64,000 nt of DNA from NCBI RefSeq assembly GCF_003473485.1, contig NC_053046.1:39021832-39085831 (forward strand), given 5' to 3'. The translations under genes were made by a program, and so were the position numbers. Within the stretch, counting starts at the first letter, position 1. Each line of letters opens with the position of its first letter. The stretch comes from Medicago truncatula. Taxonomy: Eukaryota; Streptophyta; Magnoliopsida; Fabales; Fabaceae. Below the pieces are notes generated by a model that was not told where the DNA came from, searched no databases, and saw only the letters and a program-made list of their open reading frames with translations. Shown here in pieces: positions 31,501-44,198 of the stretch.

Positions 31501-33386
31501 ATGAATAAGGATAAGATTTTCAAGTTGGCAAAGGGGTTCAGGGGAAGAGCAAAGAATTGCATTAGGATTGCTAGGGAGAGAGTGGAGAAGGCGTTGCAGT
31601 ATTCTTACAGGGATCGCCGGAACAAAAAGAGGGACATGCGATCTCTTTGGATCCAACGGATTAATGCTGGCACCCGCATTCATGGTGTATGTCTTCTTTC
31701 TCCATTTATCTATTTACTACTAACTCGTAATCTTTTACTCTTCAATACAATGCATACCAATGCAATGCACTGATTAGTTTGAGGAAAATAGTATTTCCTA
31801 TACAAATATTCGAAAGCACAAAAAGATAGTGAAAACAATGTGTCATATGAAGCCGGACACGACACTGACACATCGACACCTGTAATAGTTTGAGAAAATG
31901 AATTTATTCAATGTAAGTCACGTTCAATTTGAAGAGTTGGTACTACATAGCTGTATATATGTAATTATTAGTGAAAATAGGAAATATAAGCAGAAAATGT
32001 TTTGCCATGTTAAACAAGCCTTAATATTTCTGCTGCTGTTTTCATCAAAGCTCTATTATTGATTAACATCTTGGTGATGGAAATATCATGATTATGGACC
32101 TTGTTCTCCTCATTCTGATATCTACATGTTCAACTTAAGTACTATATCCACTTGACATGTCTGACAGTAAAAACTACACTCTATATTTTTAAATTGCTGC
32201 TTATTTAAATAAGCCTTGCAGAATATATAGTCATACTGTATTACCATTCAAAAGAAAATTTCTGATTTGTCAATTGTCATGATGTTTGTTACCCGAGATT
32301 CTTTGCTTTAGCATTGTCTGGAAACTTTGGACTGATTTCCTACCCTTCATTTTTATGCTTATCTTTCTCCTGTTAGTCATATTTGATTTGCTAAATCACT
32401 TCAATCAGTGATTCCTTTCTCTAGTCTTAAAATATCCAGGATCTTCAAAAGTTGAATGTGATTGAATTTTGTCTGTCTATTGCAATCTTCTCAATTCCTT
32501 TTCACTTATAGTGTGTTTGGTAGAGGTTAAATTGAAATGGAGAGAGGGGAACGAGAGAATTAGTAGAGACACACGGAACTTCTACCGTTTGGTTTAGCCT
32601 AGATATTGAAGAGCGATTAAATTACCGCGTGTCTTGCCATTTATGTGAAGAAATTGGGAGAGAGAGCGTCTTCTTTCATCATTCCAACTTTGCCCCTGTC
32701 CTCAACGATTAATTGTAGCTCTGTTTCAAAACTTTGCTCTACATTTTCCCGAATGAACCATGGCATGGAATTCGTTCTTCGCCAACTAGGTGGCTTTGTT
32801 ACCATCTATTGCATGTATTATCCCCATCTCGTGAGGACTCCTATTGGGTGAAAAAATTTAGTGGTATTGACGATTTTGTTAAAGCTCGGTTAGTTTTAAA
32901 TGAGTTTCTTAGAAGCAAATTGGTTGACTTAGAAGGAAGTTTGAATTGTTAAGTGAACATGCATCTGGATACCAAAATGGCCATGGACTGCATACCATAC
33001 GTGTGAGTGATACTTTTTATCCTCAAACATTAAGTTAATCCTGCATCTGGAATGTGTAAATTTTCTCGCGTTAATGCCTCCATGGCTCCTTTTATGTTTG
33101 AAGCATGGACCTATTCTTCTGCATAACTTTTTAAACAGCATGCAGTTTCGGTGTGTGTGATCTTCTGATATTTCCTTTGTCAAACTGATTTGCCTTCTCT
33201 TTGCAGGTCAATTATGGGAACTTCATGCATGGGCTGTTGAAGGAGAATATTCAACTTAACAGAAAGGTTTTATCAGAGATATCTATGCATGAACCCTATA
33301 GTTTCAAGTCATTGGTGGACATATCACGAAATGCATTTCCTGGAAACAAGAATGTGGTTGTCCCTCCAAGAAAGGTGTCCTTTTAG
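31501..33386 (+). CDS. Organellar (probably mitochondrial) ribosomal protein bL20
   Basis: Exon 1 is 31501-31686 and exon 2 is 33207-33386. The intron 31687-33206 is phase 0 (GGT|GTATGT...TTGCAG|GTC). The product is 121 aa. It begins [20 protein letters not shown] and carries [27 protein letters not shown] and YGNFMHGL. These are the hallmark blocks of bacterial-type L20, a large-subunit protein that binds 23S rRNA early in assembly. Length fits the family (115-125 aa). There is no long N-terminal presequence. The nuclear location and close match to the plant nuclear L20 type suggest the mitochondrial ribosome, but the sequence does not prove which organelle. The large intron has no coding content. 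It contains a low-complexity TE-like stretch beginning AGTGTGTTTGGTAGAGG near 32511. Confidence 0.92.
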
Positions 33387-34732
33387 AGCAATTGGCACTT
33401 CAGCAAACATTTAGAGGTAGTTTATGTCAGAATGGTTAATGTATGTTTCAGGATTACACTACAAATAATGAACAGTTATGTATGCCTATGATTCATACTC
33501 TTGAGTAGTGCTTCTTAACCACATGATTTTCCCTCTCTGGTTTTCCTTTAACTTGCTTTGATTTCTGTAATATTGCACAATTACAAAAATGAAGCTTAGT
33601 TATGATCGCCATTAGGCTCAATGATAAAATAGAAAATTCTTCAACATTTACATATTTTCTACTCCTTAGTCCCTTCTAAACCAAAAATTACATCTCAATG
33701 GCATTAGGAGAGTTGATATTATGGCTCTCCTCCTCAAGGGAAAAAAATCCAAGTTTATTTCTGAAATCGAACATTTGGGAGGCAGCCAATATGTGTGTAA
33801 AAAGTCCGATGCCCCAATTCAGACTCATAGATTAGTTGAAAACGGAAAGCATGGCCAAAAAACTTCAATCAACTAAACTGGATTGTTGAAACTAAATGAA
33901 TTCAAATTGCACCACACAAGAATAAATAGTTTAAACCAAATTCACACAGAGCTGTTTCTTTTTTTTTGAACATTTTTTTTACGCATTTCCTTTGAACATG
34001 TATTGCCTATAATAAAACATATGACATCAGACAATTCCGAAGAGATGGACCTCACTTTAACAATTTTATTAATGAATAATAATAGCAAAACTCTTTTCAC
34101 TTAATTTACACCTTATGAACAATAATACCTCACATAATATCTAAAATATTGCCGTAAGATGCATCATATATATAGAAAAAATTATACAACAGAAGTTCAG
34201 CATGACAATATTGCATAGAATCTACTCTGCTATCCAGCTTATCCTTTTCCTTTGTTGCAAAAGCTACCCTTCTGAGCTAGCCTGTGTATTATTGTTTGTA
34301 TGTATACCTCAAATTATTCCAGTCCACTACTATTTGTGATATTAAAAGACCACATATTACTATTTTTTTTGGGTGAATCACCACTTTTTGGCTTGTAATT
34401 GAATTTGTTATGCAGCAGAAGAACTTGATGAACAAAGCATATACCAAAATTTGTGATGTAAATATCCAGCAAAATAGACCCTTGAAATGATTTGTTCCTC
34501 GTAAAATGAATAAGAAAGTTGCATTTCCATAAGAAGGTAGCATTGAAGAATTTAGAGGAATGGATGGATGATGCTTCCTGTGTTGTTTTGATTTCGTTTC
34601 GTTTGGTTTCGCTTGGGGGTGTATGACAAAATGGGTTGGGGTGTATGAAACAATTATGTTGGGCTACCGGTTAATGGGCTGGGATTTATGCAGGGTGCAT
34701 AAGGATGCCTTATGCATGATAACCGCACCCTT
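33387..34732. other. Intergenic region between convergent bL20 and aldehyde oxidase A
   Basis: Both genes end here. No gene is seen. A short palindrome, TGCATAAGG-ATG-CCTTATGCA, lies at ~34697-34718, within the probable 3' UTR of aldehyde oxidase A. The rest is AT-rich. Confidence 0.5.
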
Positions 34733-37700
34733 TTACACCCTGCTCATCTTCCATTTCAAATATCTTTCTACAACGTCTAGTCCAATGAGTTCCTTTACCA
34801 CAGGCATGGTTGCAGGAACCCGTAACTCAAATGTTGAATCAGGTTCATCCAAGTTGCGCCATGAAAGAAGCTGTTTCCTTGCCTCTTTGATAGCTGCTCT
34901 TGTGGCACAGTGAACTGAAGCTGCTAGAAGTAGGGGCGGCTCGCCAGAAGCTGCAACACAAATTTCATTTAATTTTTTCAATTAAGAATTTTAAACTGAC
35001 AAATATCATTTAATGAGAAAAGGTTTTAGTAGTTATTGAGAATTTCAAACTGGAAAACATGAACCTTTCACAACTTCATTCACTCACAAAAATAACAAAA
35101 GTTGCGACATGCTTACAAGTTACAACCAACATTACATTTTCTCATACAATGATTCAGATAAAATTGACTTGATTATTGTTATTTAACTCCCTATTTCAAG
35201 TATGAGTGCTGTGACATTATGAAAACAGTATTAAAAAAGGATTTGACTCGTCTAAAGCGAAAAATTTAAGCATTGATATTACAACACACTCGTTATTTAT
35301 TATACATGTGTTTAATATCTTACCCTTAAGTTTAATCAATGGTTGATTATACTCATTTTACAATCTACAGTGAATTTCTCATTTTAGAAGAGCCGGATCC
35401 TAAAATAAATACTAATACGAAAACATAATTTAATGCATATCCAGAATTTTAAGAACTTGATCCATACCCTTTGAGGAAAGCACACGATGCTGGTTATGTC
35501 CACTGTTGAAAATTTCAACATTAAACTGTTGAGGGATAGTGTCTATTGTAGGGATTTTGTAGTTCCATGTGCCATCTGCCAACGATAAACCATTAATGTC
35601 TGTTTCATATTCTTCAAGCATGAAGAACCCCAATCCCTGGACAAAAGCTCCTTCAATCTGCAGGATGGTATCATATTGTTATTAGCTGATTCAAGAGAAC
35701 AAACCAAATCGGTCTATCCCTTTGCGCATTTACCTTACAGTGTTTGGTCCAAGGGAGGGTACGAAAAATAACCCTCCTTGTTATGTTTGCAAAGGGAGAG
35801 GAGAGAAAATAAATCTAATCTACAAAAATAGAAGACTAAAAATATTAATAGCTGCGGAATAGAGGGATTAAATAAAATATTCTTGTGCCTCCAACTCTTA
35901 TATTAAGATAGCCCTTGATTAGGGTTGAGCTTGTAGCATACCTGTCCTAAATCCACAGCAGGGTTGAGACTTTGTCCACAATCATAGATAATATCCGTTT
36001 GAAGAAATTTGGTTTCACCAGTCAGAAGATCTATTTCCACCTGAGAAATAATTTCCATTTTTTAGAATGATGGCATACAATAATTCAGCTCAGTTACTTC
36101 AGTAATACGATTGGTGTGACAATTTAAGTACTTTACATTTAATAAAAGTCGCTTTTAATGAACTTATACCATTAAGGTTTGAGATGTGCATAGAAAAACA
36201 TATTACCTCACTTACTGCAGCACCATAATTAACGTACATCATCGAGTTATTGCTGGGTACGTAAAATGAAGACGCTGATAAGTTCACAGATTGCATGTAT
36301 GCCTGCAGATTGATAAATAGTCAGCAAAAGAAGAAAAATAATTATCTGCCCTCAACTCCATTGCACATTTAGTCCCTCAGTATTTTCCAGTTTAAAACGG
36401 TTGGATATTCTCCCATAAATTGTGAACATGCTAAGTGCCACTTTCCGCACACATACTATTAGACCTCAACAGGAAAAGGTTGAGGCAATGTATCTCATGC
36501 ACAATTACAAATACAAAGATATACCTCATGCACAATTATAAATACCATGATAGATGCATCAATATGAAATGAAAAATACAAGTTTCTATAAATAATGCAG
36601 ACAACGGTGAAATTTAAACATAAATAGTTTTTTCATATGGATCGTAAAGAGAGAAACCAGATAAAGTACTATTTCCTTCATGTTAACACTCATGATTAGG
36701 ATGTTCTCAAAACTTCTTGCTGAAGAGAAATCTATCAATATTTGAAATTAAACCCTGTTAACATAACAGTAATGTAGCTACCTGAAGAATAAGTGTCTCC
36801 CACTTGATAGAGCCCATTTCTTCCTGCAGCTTTTCCTTGAGAGGCTTCAACCTTTCAACCAAGATATTGCAGCTAAGCCTAACTGCTTCGCAGCTTGCCT
36901 CTGATGTAGTACTCCCAGCAGTGAATCCCCCTTGAATCAAGCTCACTGTATCAGCTTGTACAACCCTTACTTTGTCCAAGAGACTTCCAGTTCCATCATC
37001 ACATTGAATTGTACCGAGGGCGAATGCAGCCATTTGTTTAACCTTTGTCCAGAGACCCTGACCAATTTCAATTCCACCAACTTCAACAACAACAGAACCA
37101 TCCGACAGAATACTCACTTTTCCAGGAGTTGGTCTTAGAGTCAGTTGAATAACAACTGGTATTCGAGAAATTCCCTTTTTTTTCCAAGTACTAATTCTGT
37201 TAAACTCTTTCACCATCTTGATTCTTTGTTCATAATTTGCAGCAACGGCTAACTTACTCCATATTGAAGGCAAGGTATACTCAAAAGGTTCGCCTGAAGA
37301 ATGCTCATAGAATGACTGAAGACTTGTGTGTGTGTGAAGATTAATGCTTCTCACAGAATCTACATCCATTGAAAGTGTAGCTGCAACATTTTCTACTATA
37401 CCTTCAGCAATGAATGATCCCTGTAGTTCCCCGGGGCCCCTCATTGCAGATCTACTGGGAAGATTTGTTCTGCATACCTTTATATCAAAAGATAGCGCAC
37501 CCCAGTCATACTTTTTTAGTCCACCAACTATGCTAAGTGGCAATGCTGCACTTATATCAACATATATACCAGCATTGATCAATATCTCAAGCTCCAATGC
37601 AGTGATTTTCCCATCATTCTTAAACCCGACACTGTATGTTATCTTCATGGGATGCCTTCCTCCCGCCATTATCATATCAGTCTTTCGATTTAGATACATC

Positions 37701-40700
37701 CTGACAGGGCGGCATAATTTCTGTGCAGCGAGTGCACAAGCTGTAGCAGTCTGCATGATATGGTTGTCAGTACTTCTTCAGACTTCAGATATATTTGTCT
37801 ATATGTACATAATTTTCATGTGGTTTTAATAAGACTACTTGGATTTAATGTGGAATAATTAATGTTGAGCGGTCTCAAATTCAATTTCAAAGGGTATCTT
37901 AGATTTCTTTTCTTCATTAGCTTTTAATATCAGTGACTTCTCCAAACTACAGAAAATCCAGCAGTCATGTTTACACACTGCAATACTTAGCAGTTAATGG
38001 TACTACAAAAGTGATTTTTTTTTTATTAATTTTAAATAAATTAAAAAATTAAAACATAACTTCAGACTTACAGATATTGATTTTATGGCCTTTCCTCCAA
38101 AACCTCCTCCAACCCTTCTTGTTATTACTCGAACATTACTTTCAGGAATACCAAGGCATCTTGCAATAGTAGAATGAGTGAACTCAGGGCATTGACTTGA
38201 AGAGTAAACTGTAATGCAATTGTCTTCATCTGGCACAGCAAGTGCAGTTTGTGTTTCCAAATAGAAATAGTATTGAGACCCAAGTTTCATCTGGATTTTG
38301 CATTGAGATAAATAGATGACAATGAATAAATTTGACCAATAGATATATAACCAATTACACCTTAATTATACCGCAGCAAAATTATACATCTGATTAGAAA
38401 CCAACGTAGATGACCATAAAGTTGTGAAATCAGAGAAGGATGTGAAAGAAAGAAGAAAAATAAATATATTCCATGTACCTCAGCAGAAAGAATCTTGCGA
38501 TCAGCTTCTGCCATTCCTTTTGATATATCACCAACATGTTTTGGGTAGAGAAAAGGAGGAACTTCAAAAAAGCTTGATCTTTTAACAGCATCTTCAACAG
38601 ATAGAATAGGTGGTTCAAGATTTTCAATATCGTAATCGACAATGGTCGAGTTTGCTGCCATATCTGCAAGTTTCTGACTATCTGCAACCTATAAAACCTA
38701 TTGGTGAGTAATAAGGTAGTGTGTCGCACATCAATCTCCAAAGTAATGAGAAATAATCTCATAAATTGTTGGATCGGCAAAATGAGAGATTTAAGAACTA
38801 ACCACAAAGGCTAGACGTTCTCCAACACATCTGGCAATCTCTTCTGTAAATAAAGGTTCTGTGCCAAATATTGTCTTTGCTCCAATGTTTTCCCCACCAC
38901 TGGGAATGTCTTTACTTGAAATGATGTCTTTCACTCCATCCAGCTGCAATTCAGAGCTGAGTTTTATACTCCTTACCCTTGCCAATGGTTTTTCACTATA
39001 AATATATGCTCCATGCAGGCAATTTGGTGGTGAAGGAATGTCGTCCACAAATACAGCCTCTCCTGTGTACGATTCATTCATGAATATTTGATACTTGATA
39101 GAAATTAAAACAATTATTTAGAAAAATTCATATTTGACAAACACCGAATCAGAATAAAATAAGTGCCATGACTCATCCTCTAGAAAATGGAATTTTGCAT
39201 GAATATAGATACCAAATTCTGTCATGTAAATATTTAAGCTCGCTACTTTGAAAAATTGGTAGAAATGCAAAGAAAGAAAATAAATAAATAATAGAAATCA
39301 GTCAGTATATTAAATAAAATCTTTCCTTAAAAAAAATTAATTCACATCTAAATGACACAAAACAAACCTGAAGCTTGAAGTGCAGCTCCCGATTTAATGA
39401 TTGGCTTTCCAATGGGGTGATATTCATTTCCTGCTTCAAGGACTTGCTTCCCAGATGACAATAATGTTGGAGTTTTTTCATGATGGACCAGCTTCTGATT
39501 CTCTTCCAATTCAAAATCCTTCACATAAGGCCTTTTAGAATATCCGTTTACGTAAAAGTTGGTCTCTCCATCAGAATTTTCAATTAGAGAGTTAAAAAAC
39601 TGAAAAACAAAACCAGCTGCTAAACTTGAACGGTAAGTTGTTTTTGTGTTTTCGTCTTTAGGTACAATAGTGGCTGTAATCAAATTGACAGCTTCATACA
39701 CAATGCCAACAGTTAACATCTTTCCTATTAAAAACTCCTCAACATTTTTTGCTCTGATTGCTTGCTTATTCCCACAAGCACCAAAAGACAGCCTACAAGC
39801 ATCTATCATGGACCCACCAGAATTTTCACTTGGAGACACCTCAACAAGGAAAGCAGCATTTAAGTATGGAAGGGCATTTCCAAGCGGTCTAGGAGAAGCT
39901 CGGTAAGTTTCAAAGTGGAATCTATTTCTTCGTTCCGAAGACGTACTTTTAATAGTTTCCAAACTTGGAATTTTAATGCTTAAAAGTATACTTTCCAAAC
40001 TTAATGGTGGTCTTTCCAGAAATTCCTCCAATGTTATCCATTCAAATTGTGTGCCATTCATTATATGAACCATTGAGTTCACTGCAAGTAGTATTGTAAC
40101 AATATCCGAGGGAAAATTGTTCTTTTGTGCCATCACCAAATTGCCACCTACACTGGCTGTATTCCGAATAAACCCAGTGGCAACTTTACTCATATGGTCA
40201 GCAATCTTTTCAAGTATCATTACAAAGTCTGAGATAAAGTCACTCTTGCTTTGCTGCTTTAGTACTTCAATAGCTTTAGATATGGTTACTGCTGCTCCAA
40301 TTTCAATCCCTGATTGATCCTTTCTGATCTTTGAGAGCTCAGAAATGCCCTTCAAATCAATATATTTATCATAGCCTTCGTTATCTTTGTAATATCCCAT
40401 ACCAGTATTATTCGTGACAACTTTTATCCTGACTCCATTGGCATGGTTTAAATTCAAAATGTTCTGAAGCTCCTTTATACTGGTGGGCCTGTGCCAACTG
40501 TGTTTCTCAGAGGCTATGAACAAATCATTCTTTATTTCCTTCAAAAATATAGGAAATTTAACATTCTTGTGCTGGTGATCATATCGAGGCATTTTACTAA
40601 GCTGTAAGTCCTTGCTTTCTCCTTTTCTCCAGAAAGAGTTCAACCCCAAATCCTCCATATCAACATCAGCAGCAAAACTTTTGCAGGCATCAGCAATGGA

Positions 40701-42424
40701 CCGATAACCAGTGCAGCGACAAAGGTTCCCTGCAATAGCCTTTTCAGCCTCAGAAACAGTAACTTTTGAGAACCCGGAAGGTGGCTCTTGACAATTAGTC
40801 TTCTTCTCGGCATTAACAAGAGTCCCGAAGAGTGAAACACACATTCCAGGGGTACAAAAGCCACATTGAGAAGCATGGAATCCTGCAAATCTTTCATGAA
40901 TTGGATGCAATCCTTGTTTGCTATTTCCAATGCCTTCACTTGTTGTTATTGAACATCCATGTATGCTACAAAGTAGTGTGAGACAAGAGTTTGCCGTAAA
41001 ATCCTCGACTCTGTCAACTAAAGGATCATATTTTGAGATTAAAACTACACAAGCACCACAACCACCTGCAACCAACAATGCCAAAATGTAAATTTCAAAG
41101 CTGAAATGAAAATTGAGCGCAATTTTTCATTACTTATTAAAAGTTAACATCAGAAAGAAAAAAAGTTAGTAACAATAATAAGAGGAACCATTATTGTCAA
41201 GAGAGATTGTTTTGCATATGCTTTGATTAAAACCCAGTCTCTATTATCAATTGTGGTGAGAGGATTTATACAGATCAGCACAAAACAGAATAGGATTAAC
41301 AAACACAGAACTAATGCTGACAGTTGATGACAGAATAACCAACTGCTAACAAACTTTGAGTTGTTACAGATGATGATTATCCTATACTCTAATACACCCC
41401 CTCCAAACTCAAGTTGATTAATTGAAATTCAACACTGAGTTTGCTAAGAATTTCTGGAAAACAAGTGTAGAAAACAGGTTTGGTGAAAGAATCTGCTAGT
41501 TGATCAGATTGCTGGAACATGACTGACAATAAGTTGTTTGGAAATAACTTTCTTGCATGTAAGATAGGATTGTGGCAGAGGAGTATAACACTGAGATTAT
41601 AACAAAATAGTGTGGGAATTAGAACAAACTATTCCCCTAGCATGCCGAAGAGATTGATCCAAACTATTCCACAACTAGATAGTGGAATTTGAACAGATTG
41701 CTATTGTCTCCGGATACGTTACATAGTATTATAAATGTAATCAAATAGCCCCTATGACGACATTATAGCACTGTCGAGTAAAATTTTAATAAACCGCTGT
41801 TTCTTGAGATACACAAAATGCTCAATTTTCGGCTTCAGTGCAACTGGTGTTTGTTTCTTAGCAGACCAGGAGATCAAATTAGGTCCACAATAAAATCATT
41901 GATATAACTGAAGGATATTATTATTATTTACACAATGATCAAAGTAATCCCACTTTCAGAAAGTAATTTAATTCTTCTATTATCTTAGCTTTGAATCTGT
42001 AAGCTTTTTAACAAACAACCATAAACATGCATCACAAATCATGAAATCTTCAAATTCTCAACCATCAAAAAAAAAAAAAAATCAACTTTTTATTGGAAAA
42101 TAATTCCAATAAAAATTCATTCAGGATTTAACTAAGCTAACATTCATAATCATGAAAGTATGACATTAATTTCATTGAAACAGAAATAAAGCATAATAAT
42201 TCATTAAAACTTCAAAAAGACAAAGTCAAACATAGAGAAAATAAAAACTAATGTATGATTATACCTTCACCACAACCGAGTTTAACACTCTTGAAGCGAG
42301 TTTGAGTACGCAAGAATTCAATCAAAGTGGTTGATGGGTCAACTTTGGATAGCTCAAATTTTTCACCATTAACACAAAAAATCAAACTTGTTGTTTGATT
42401 TTTCTCACTCTTATTCACTTCCAT
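34733..42424 (-). CDS. Aldehyde oxidase, copy A (molybdenum/Fe-S/FAD enzyme)
   Basis: Ten exons, in coding order: 42424-42265, 41065-39368, 39062-38803, 38688-38479, 38290-38072, 37750-36782, 36302-36207, 36040-35942, 35657-35468 and 34950-34733. All have GT-AG borders and give 1372 aa (plant enzymes: 1330-1370). The N-terminus has a plant-type 2Fe-2S domain ([13 protein letters not shown]), then the second cluster ([15 protein letters not shown]). An FAD domain follows ([19 protein letters not shown]). The molybdopterin domain has [38 protein letters not shown] and the [11 protein letters not shown] motif that carries the family's catalytic Glu. These cytosolic enzymes oxidise aldehydes with O2; relatives make abscisic acid from abscisic aldehyde or act on indole-3-acetaldehyde. 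Substrate cannot be told from sequence. XDH is excluded by the Ala after GGGFGGK and by RGPGELQ, which replaces the xanthine dehydrogenase motif. A copia fragment sits in intron 1. Confidence 0.92.
41180..41570 (-). mobile_element. 3' end of a Ty1/copia retrotransposon inside intron 1 of oxidase A
   Basis: On the minus strand, ~41568-41395 translate to sequence including [12 protein letters not shown] and FPEILSKL, ending LEGVY and a stop. This is the classic C-terminus of copia RNase H. About 200 bp of LTR-like sequence follow (to ~41180). No other polyprotein part or second LTR was seen. The fragment lies in the same orientation as the host gene. Confidence 0.8.
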
Positions 42425-42491
42425 ACTTCACTAAACTGGTTTTGAGTTTTCAGGTAAAAATAAGTTATAATGTAAGTGCATTCATTTGTAG

Positions 42492-42501
42492 TATTTATAA
42501 T
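42492..42501 (-). promoter_or_regulatory. TATA box of aldehyde oxidase A
   Basis: TTATAAATAC on the minus strand, ~70 bp upstream of the start codon. Supported by motif and spacing only. Confidence 0.45.
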
Positions 42502-43018
42502 CGCTTATTGAGTAATAGTAATAGCTTATTGAGAATAAGAAGAAAAAAGTGGAAGTGAATTAAGTTAGTGAGACTGAGACGGCAGGGTAGCGTAGCGTGG
42601 GAACGTTTGAAGATACTCACTCACTCACTGTCCTTCCCACCGCCCCAATCTCACTCTTTACGGTCATGTGTTTCTTTCTCTACTTTCCACACAAATATTT
42701 TTTTAATTGACCTGAAGATGAATATTATACTATCCGATTGCGATCTTTAAGTTGAACTATGGTTAAAAGAGGTTTAACATTGTTGTATTCTCAAATGAAA
42801 TTTAGAACGTTTTTATAAGTTTAACTTAATTGAAAAGGATAATGTATAATATATTCAAGAGTTTTTGAACTCCAAACACCACCAAATAAAATGAAATTTA
42901 AGACATTTACTTTTTATTAAAGAAAAATGACATTTGTTTGAAAAATGTTCATTTGATTTTTTGACTAAAAAAATATTTATTGTAATTTCTTTGTGATCAC
43001 CTGGTGAATGACTTATAA

Positions 43019-43841
43019 GAGTTTTTCTACTTGCACTCTAATTAATCATGATTGCACCCCAAAATGACAAAATTATCCTTTCATAAAATTTGATTTTCAA
43101 AAAGCCTATTTCTTCTTTTTTGGTTACACCCCAAAACCATTCTTCCAAAACCATAATTCTCCAATCAATCGATTGTGTTCTGCGAAGATTTTCAAAACCA
43201 TACTTTCTCACGTCTATTCATGATTTCAAAGAAAATTCGAAGCAAATCAGGTTAGCAAGTGTTGTTCTTCAATCGATTGTGTTTTTCTTATTATGGGTTC
43301 TCAGTTCTGATTTTGTGCTTTCCTTGTTCTGCGATTCACAGTTTTGCGATTTTATAAACTCAGTTTAAGTAGGCTCATGTAAACTCAGTTTAAGTAGGTT
43401 CATGTTAACTCAGTTTAAGTAGGTTCATGAAAACTCAGTTTAAGTAGGTTCATGTAAACTTAGTTTACATGAACCTACTTAAACTGAATTTAAGTTAACC
43501 TTGTCAATGTAAATTAAAACTGTAATCGTACAATGCATCATTGCAGTTGAAGGAAAAAAATTGAAACTAGCAAATAGAAGAAGAAATTCACTTACTTATA
43601 TCCAATTGAGTATGGATGAAAAATATTTTGATTCACTCTTTAATTTTTATGGAGATTGATATTGAACATCAAATTGTTTGATCGATCGCTTTGTGGGGTG
43701 AAAGAGAGTGAAACTCACTGACAATGAATAAAATTAGGGTTTTAAAAAAAATTATATAAAAGGGCAATTTTGATATTATAAAAAAAAATTAAGAAAATTT
43801 GGATGTAACCAGAAAAACATGGGGTGTAAATAGAAAAACTC
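43019..43841. mobile_element. Mutator-like non-autonomous element with perfect 9-bp target duplication
   Basis: The left end is GAGTTTTTCTACTTGCAC and the right end (minus strand) GAGTTTTTCTATTTACAC. The flanks are the identical 9-mer GACTTATAA at 43010-43018 and 43842-43850. A 9-bp duplication is the Mutator superfamily signature. The element is 823 bp and encodes no transposase. Its centre holds a 25-bp minisatellite. Confidence 0.8.
43356..43490. repeat. 25-bp minisatellite with terminal inverted copy
   Basis: Four full units start at 43356, 43381, 43406 and 43431 (core CAGTTTAAGTAGGTTCATG). A partial unit at 43456 is followed directly by an inverted copy (CATGAACCTACTTAAACTG), forming a palindrome with the preceding unit. 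Confidence 0.9.
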
Positions 43842-44020
43842 GACTTATAATCGACCAAAAGAATTATTCATTTCGTTTCTTTCGACTATAGAGAGAATGA
43901 AAAGAAAAGACTTGTTCTTATCTACCAAAAAGAGATACTTATTTCTCCTTTCTTAATTAAGGAATTTAAAGTATAAAATGTTACTTGAATAAATTAGCGT
44001 GGTTGGAATGTAATATAATT

Positions 44021-44198
44021 GTAGAGTTTGAAGGTGGCGAGTTGACAGTACGAACAATTTTACACATATAATTAATCAAAATATTTAGAATTGTCACATG
44101 AATTAATGTTTTTAATTTACGTGCTAATTCGAAATATTTTAACTGGTTATGTGTGTAAAATTATTTTGGACTATCAACTTACCACCGTTAAACTCGTG
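44021..44198. mobile_element. Inverted-repeat MITE, ~178 bp
   Basis: GAGTTTGAAGGTGGCGAGTT at the left is mirrored by AACTTACCACCGTTAAACTC at the right. Further inner matches are ATTTTACACATATAA and TTATGTGTGTAAAAT. Exact ends and superfamily are uncertain. Confidence 0.6.

Noticed and set aside
36932..37138. Several plus-strand ORFs inside the oxidase exons (for example 37344-37829 and 39646-39906)
   Set aside because: They are antisense shadows of well-supported exons.
43356..43490. Regular 25-bp repeats that look CRISPR-like
   Set aside because: The units are directly adjacent with no spacers, in a plant nuclear transposon; it is a minisatellite.
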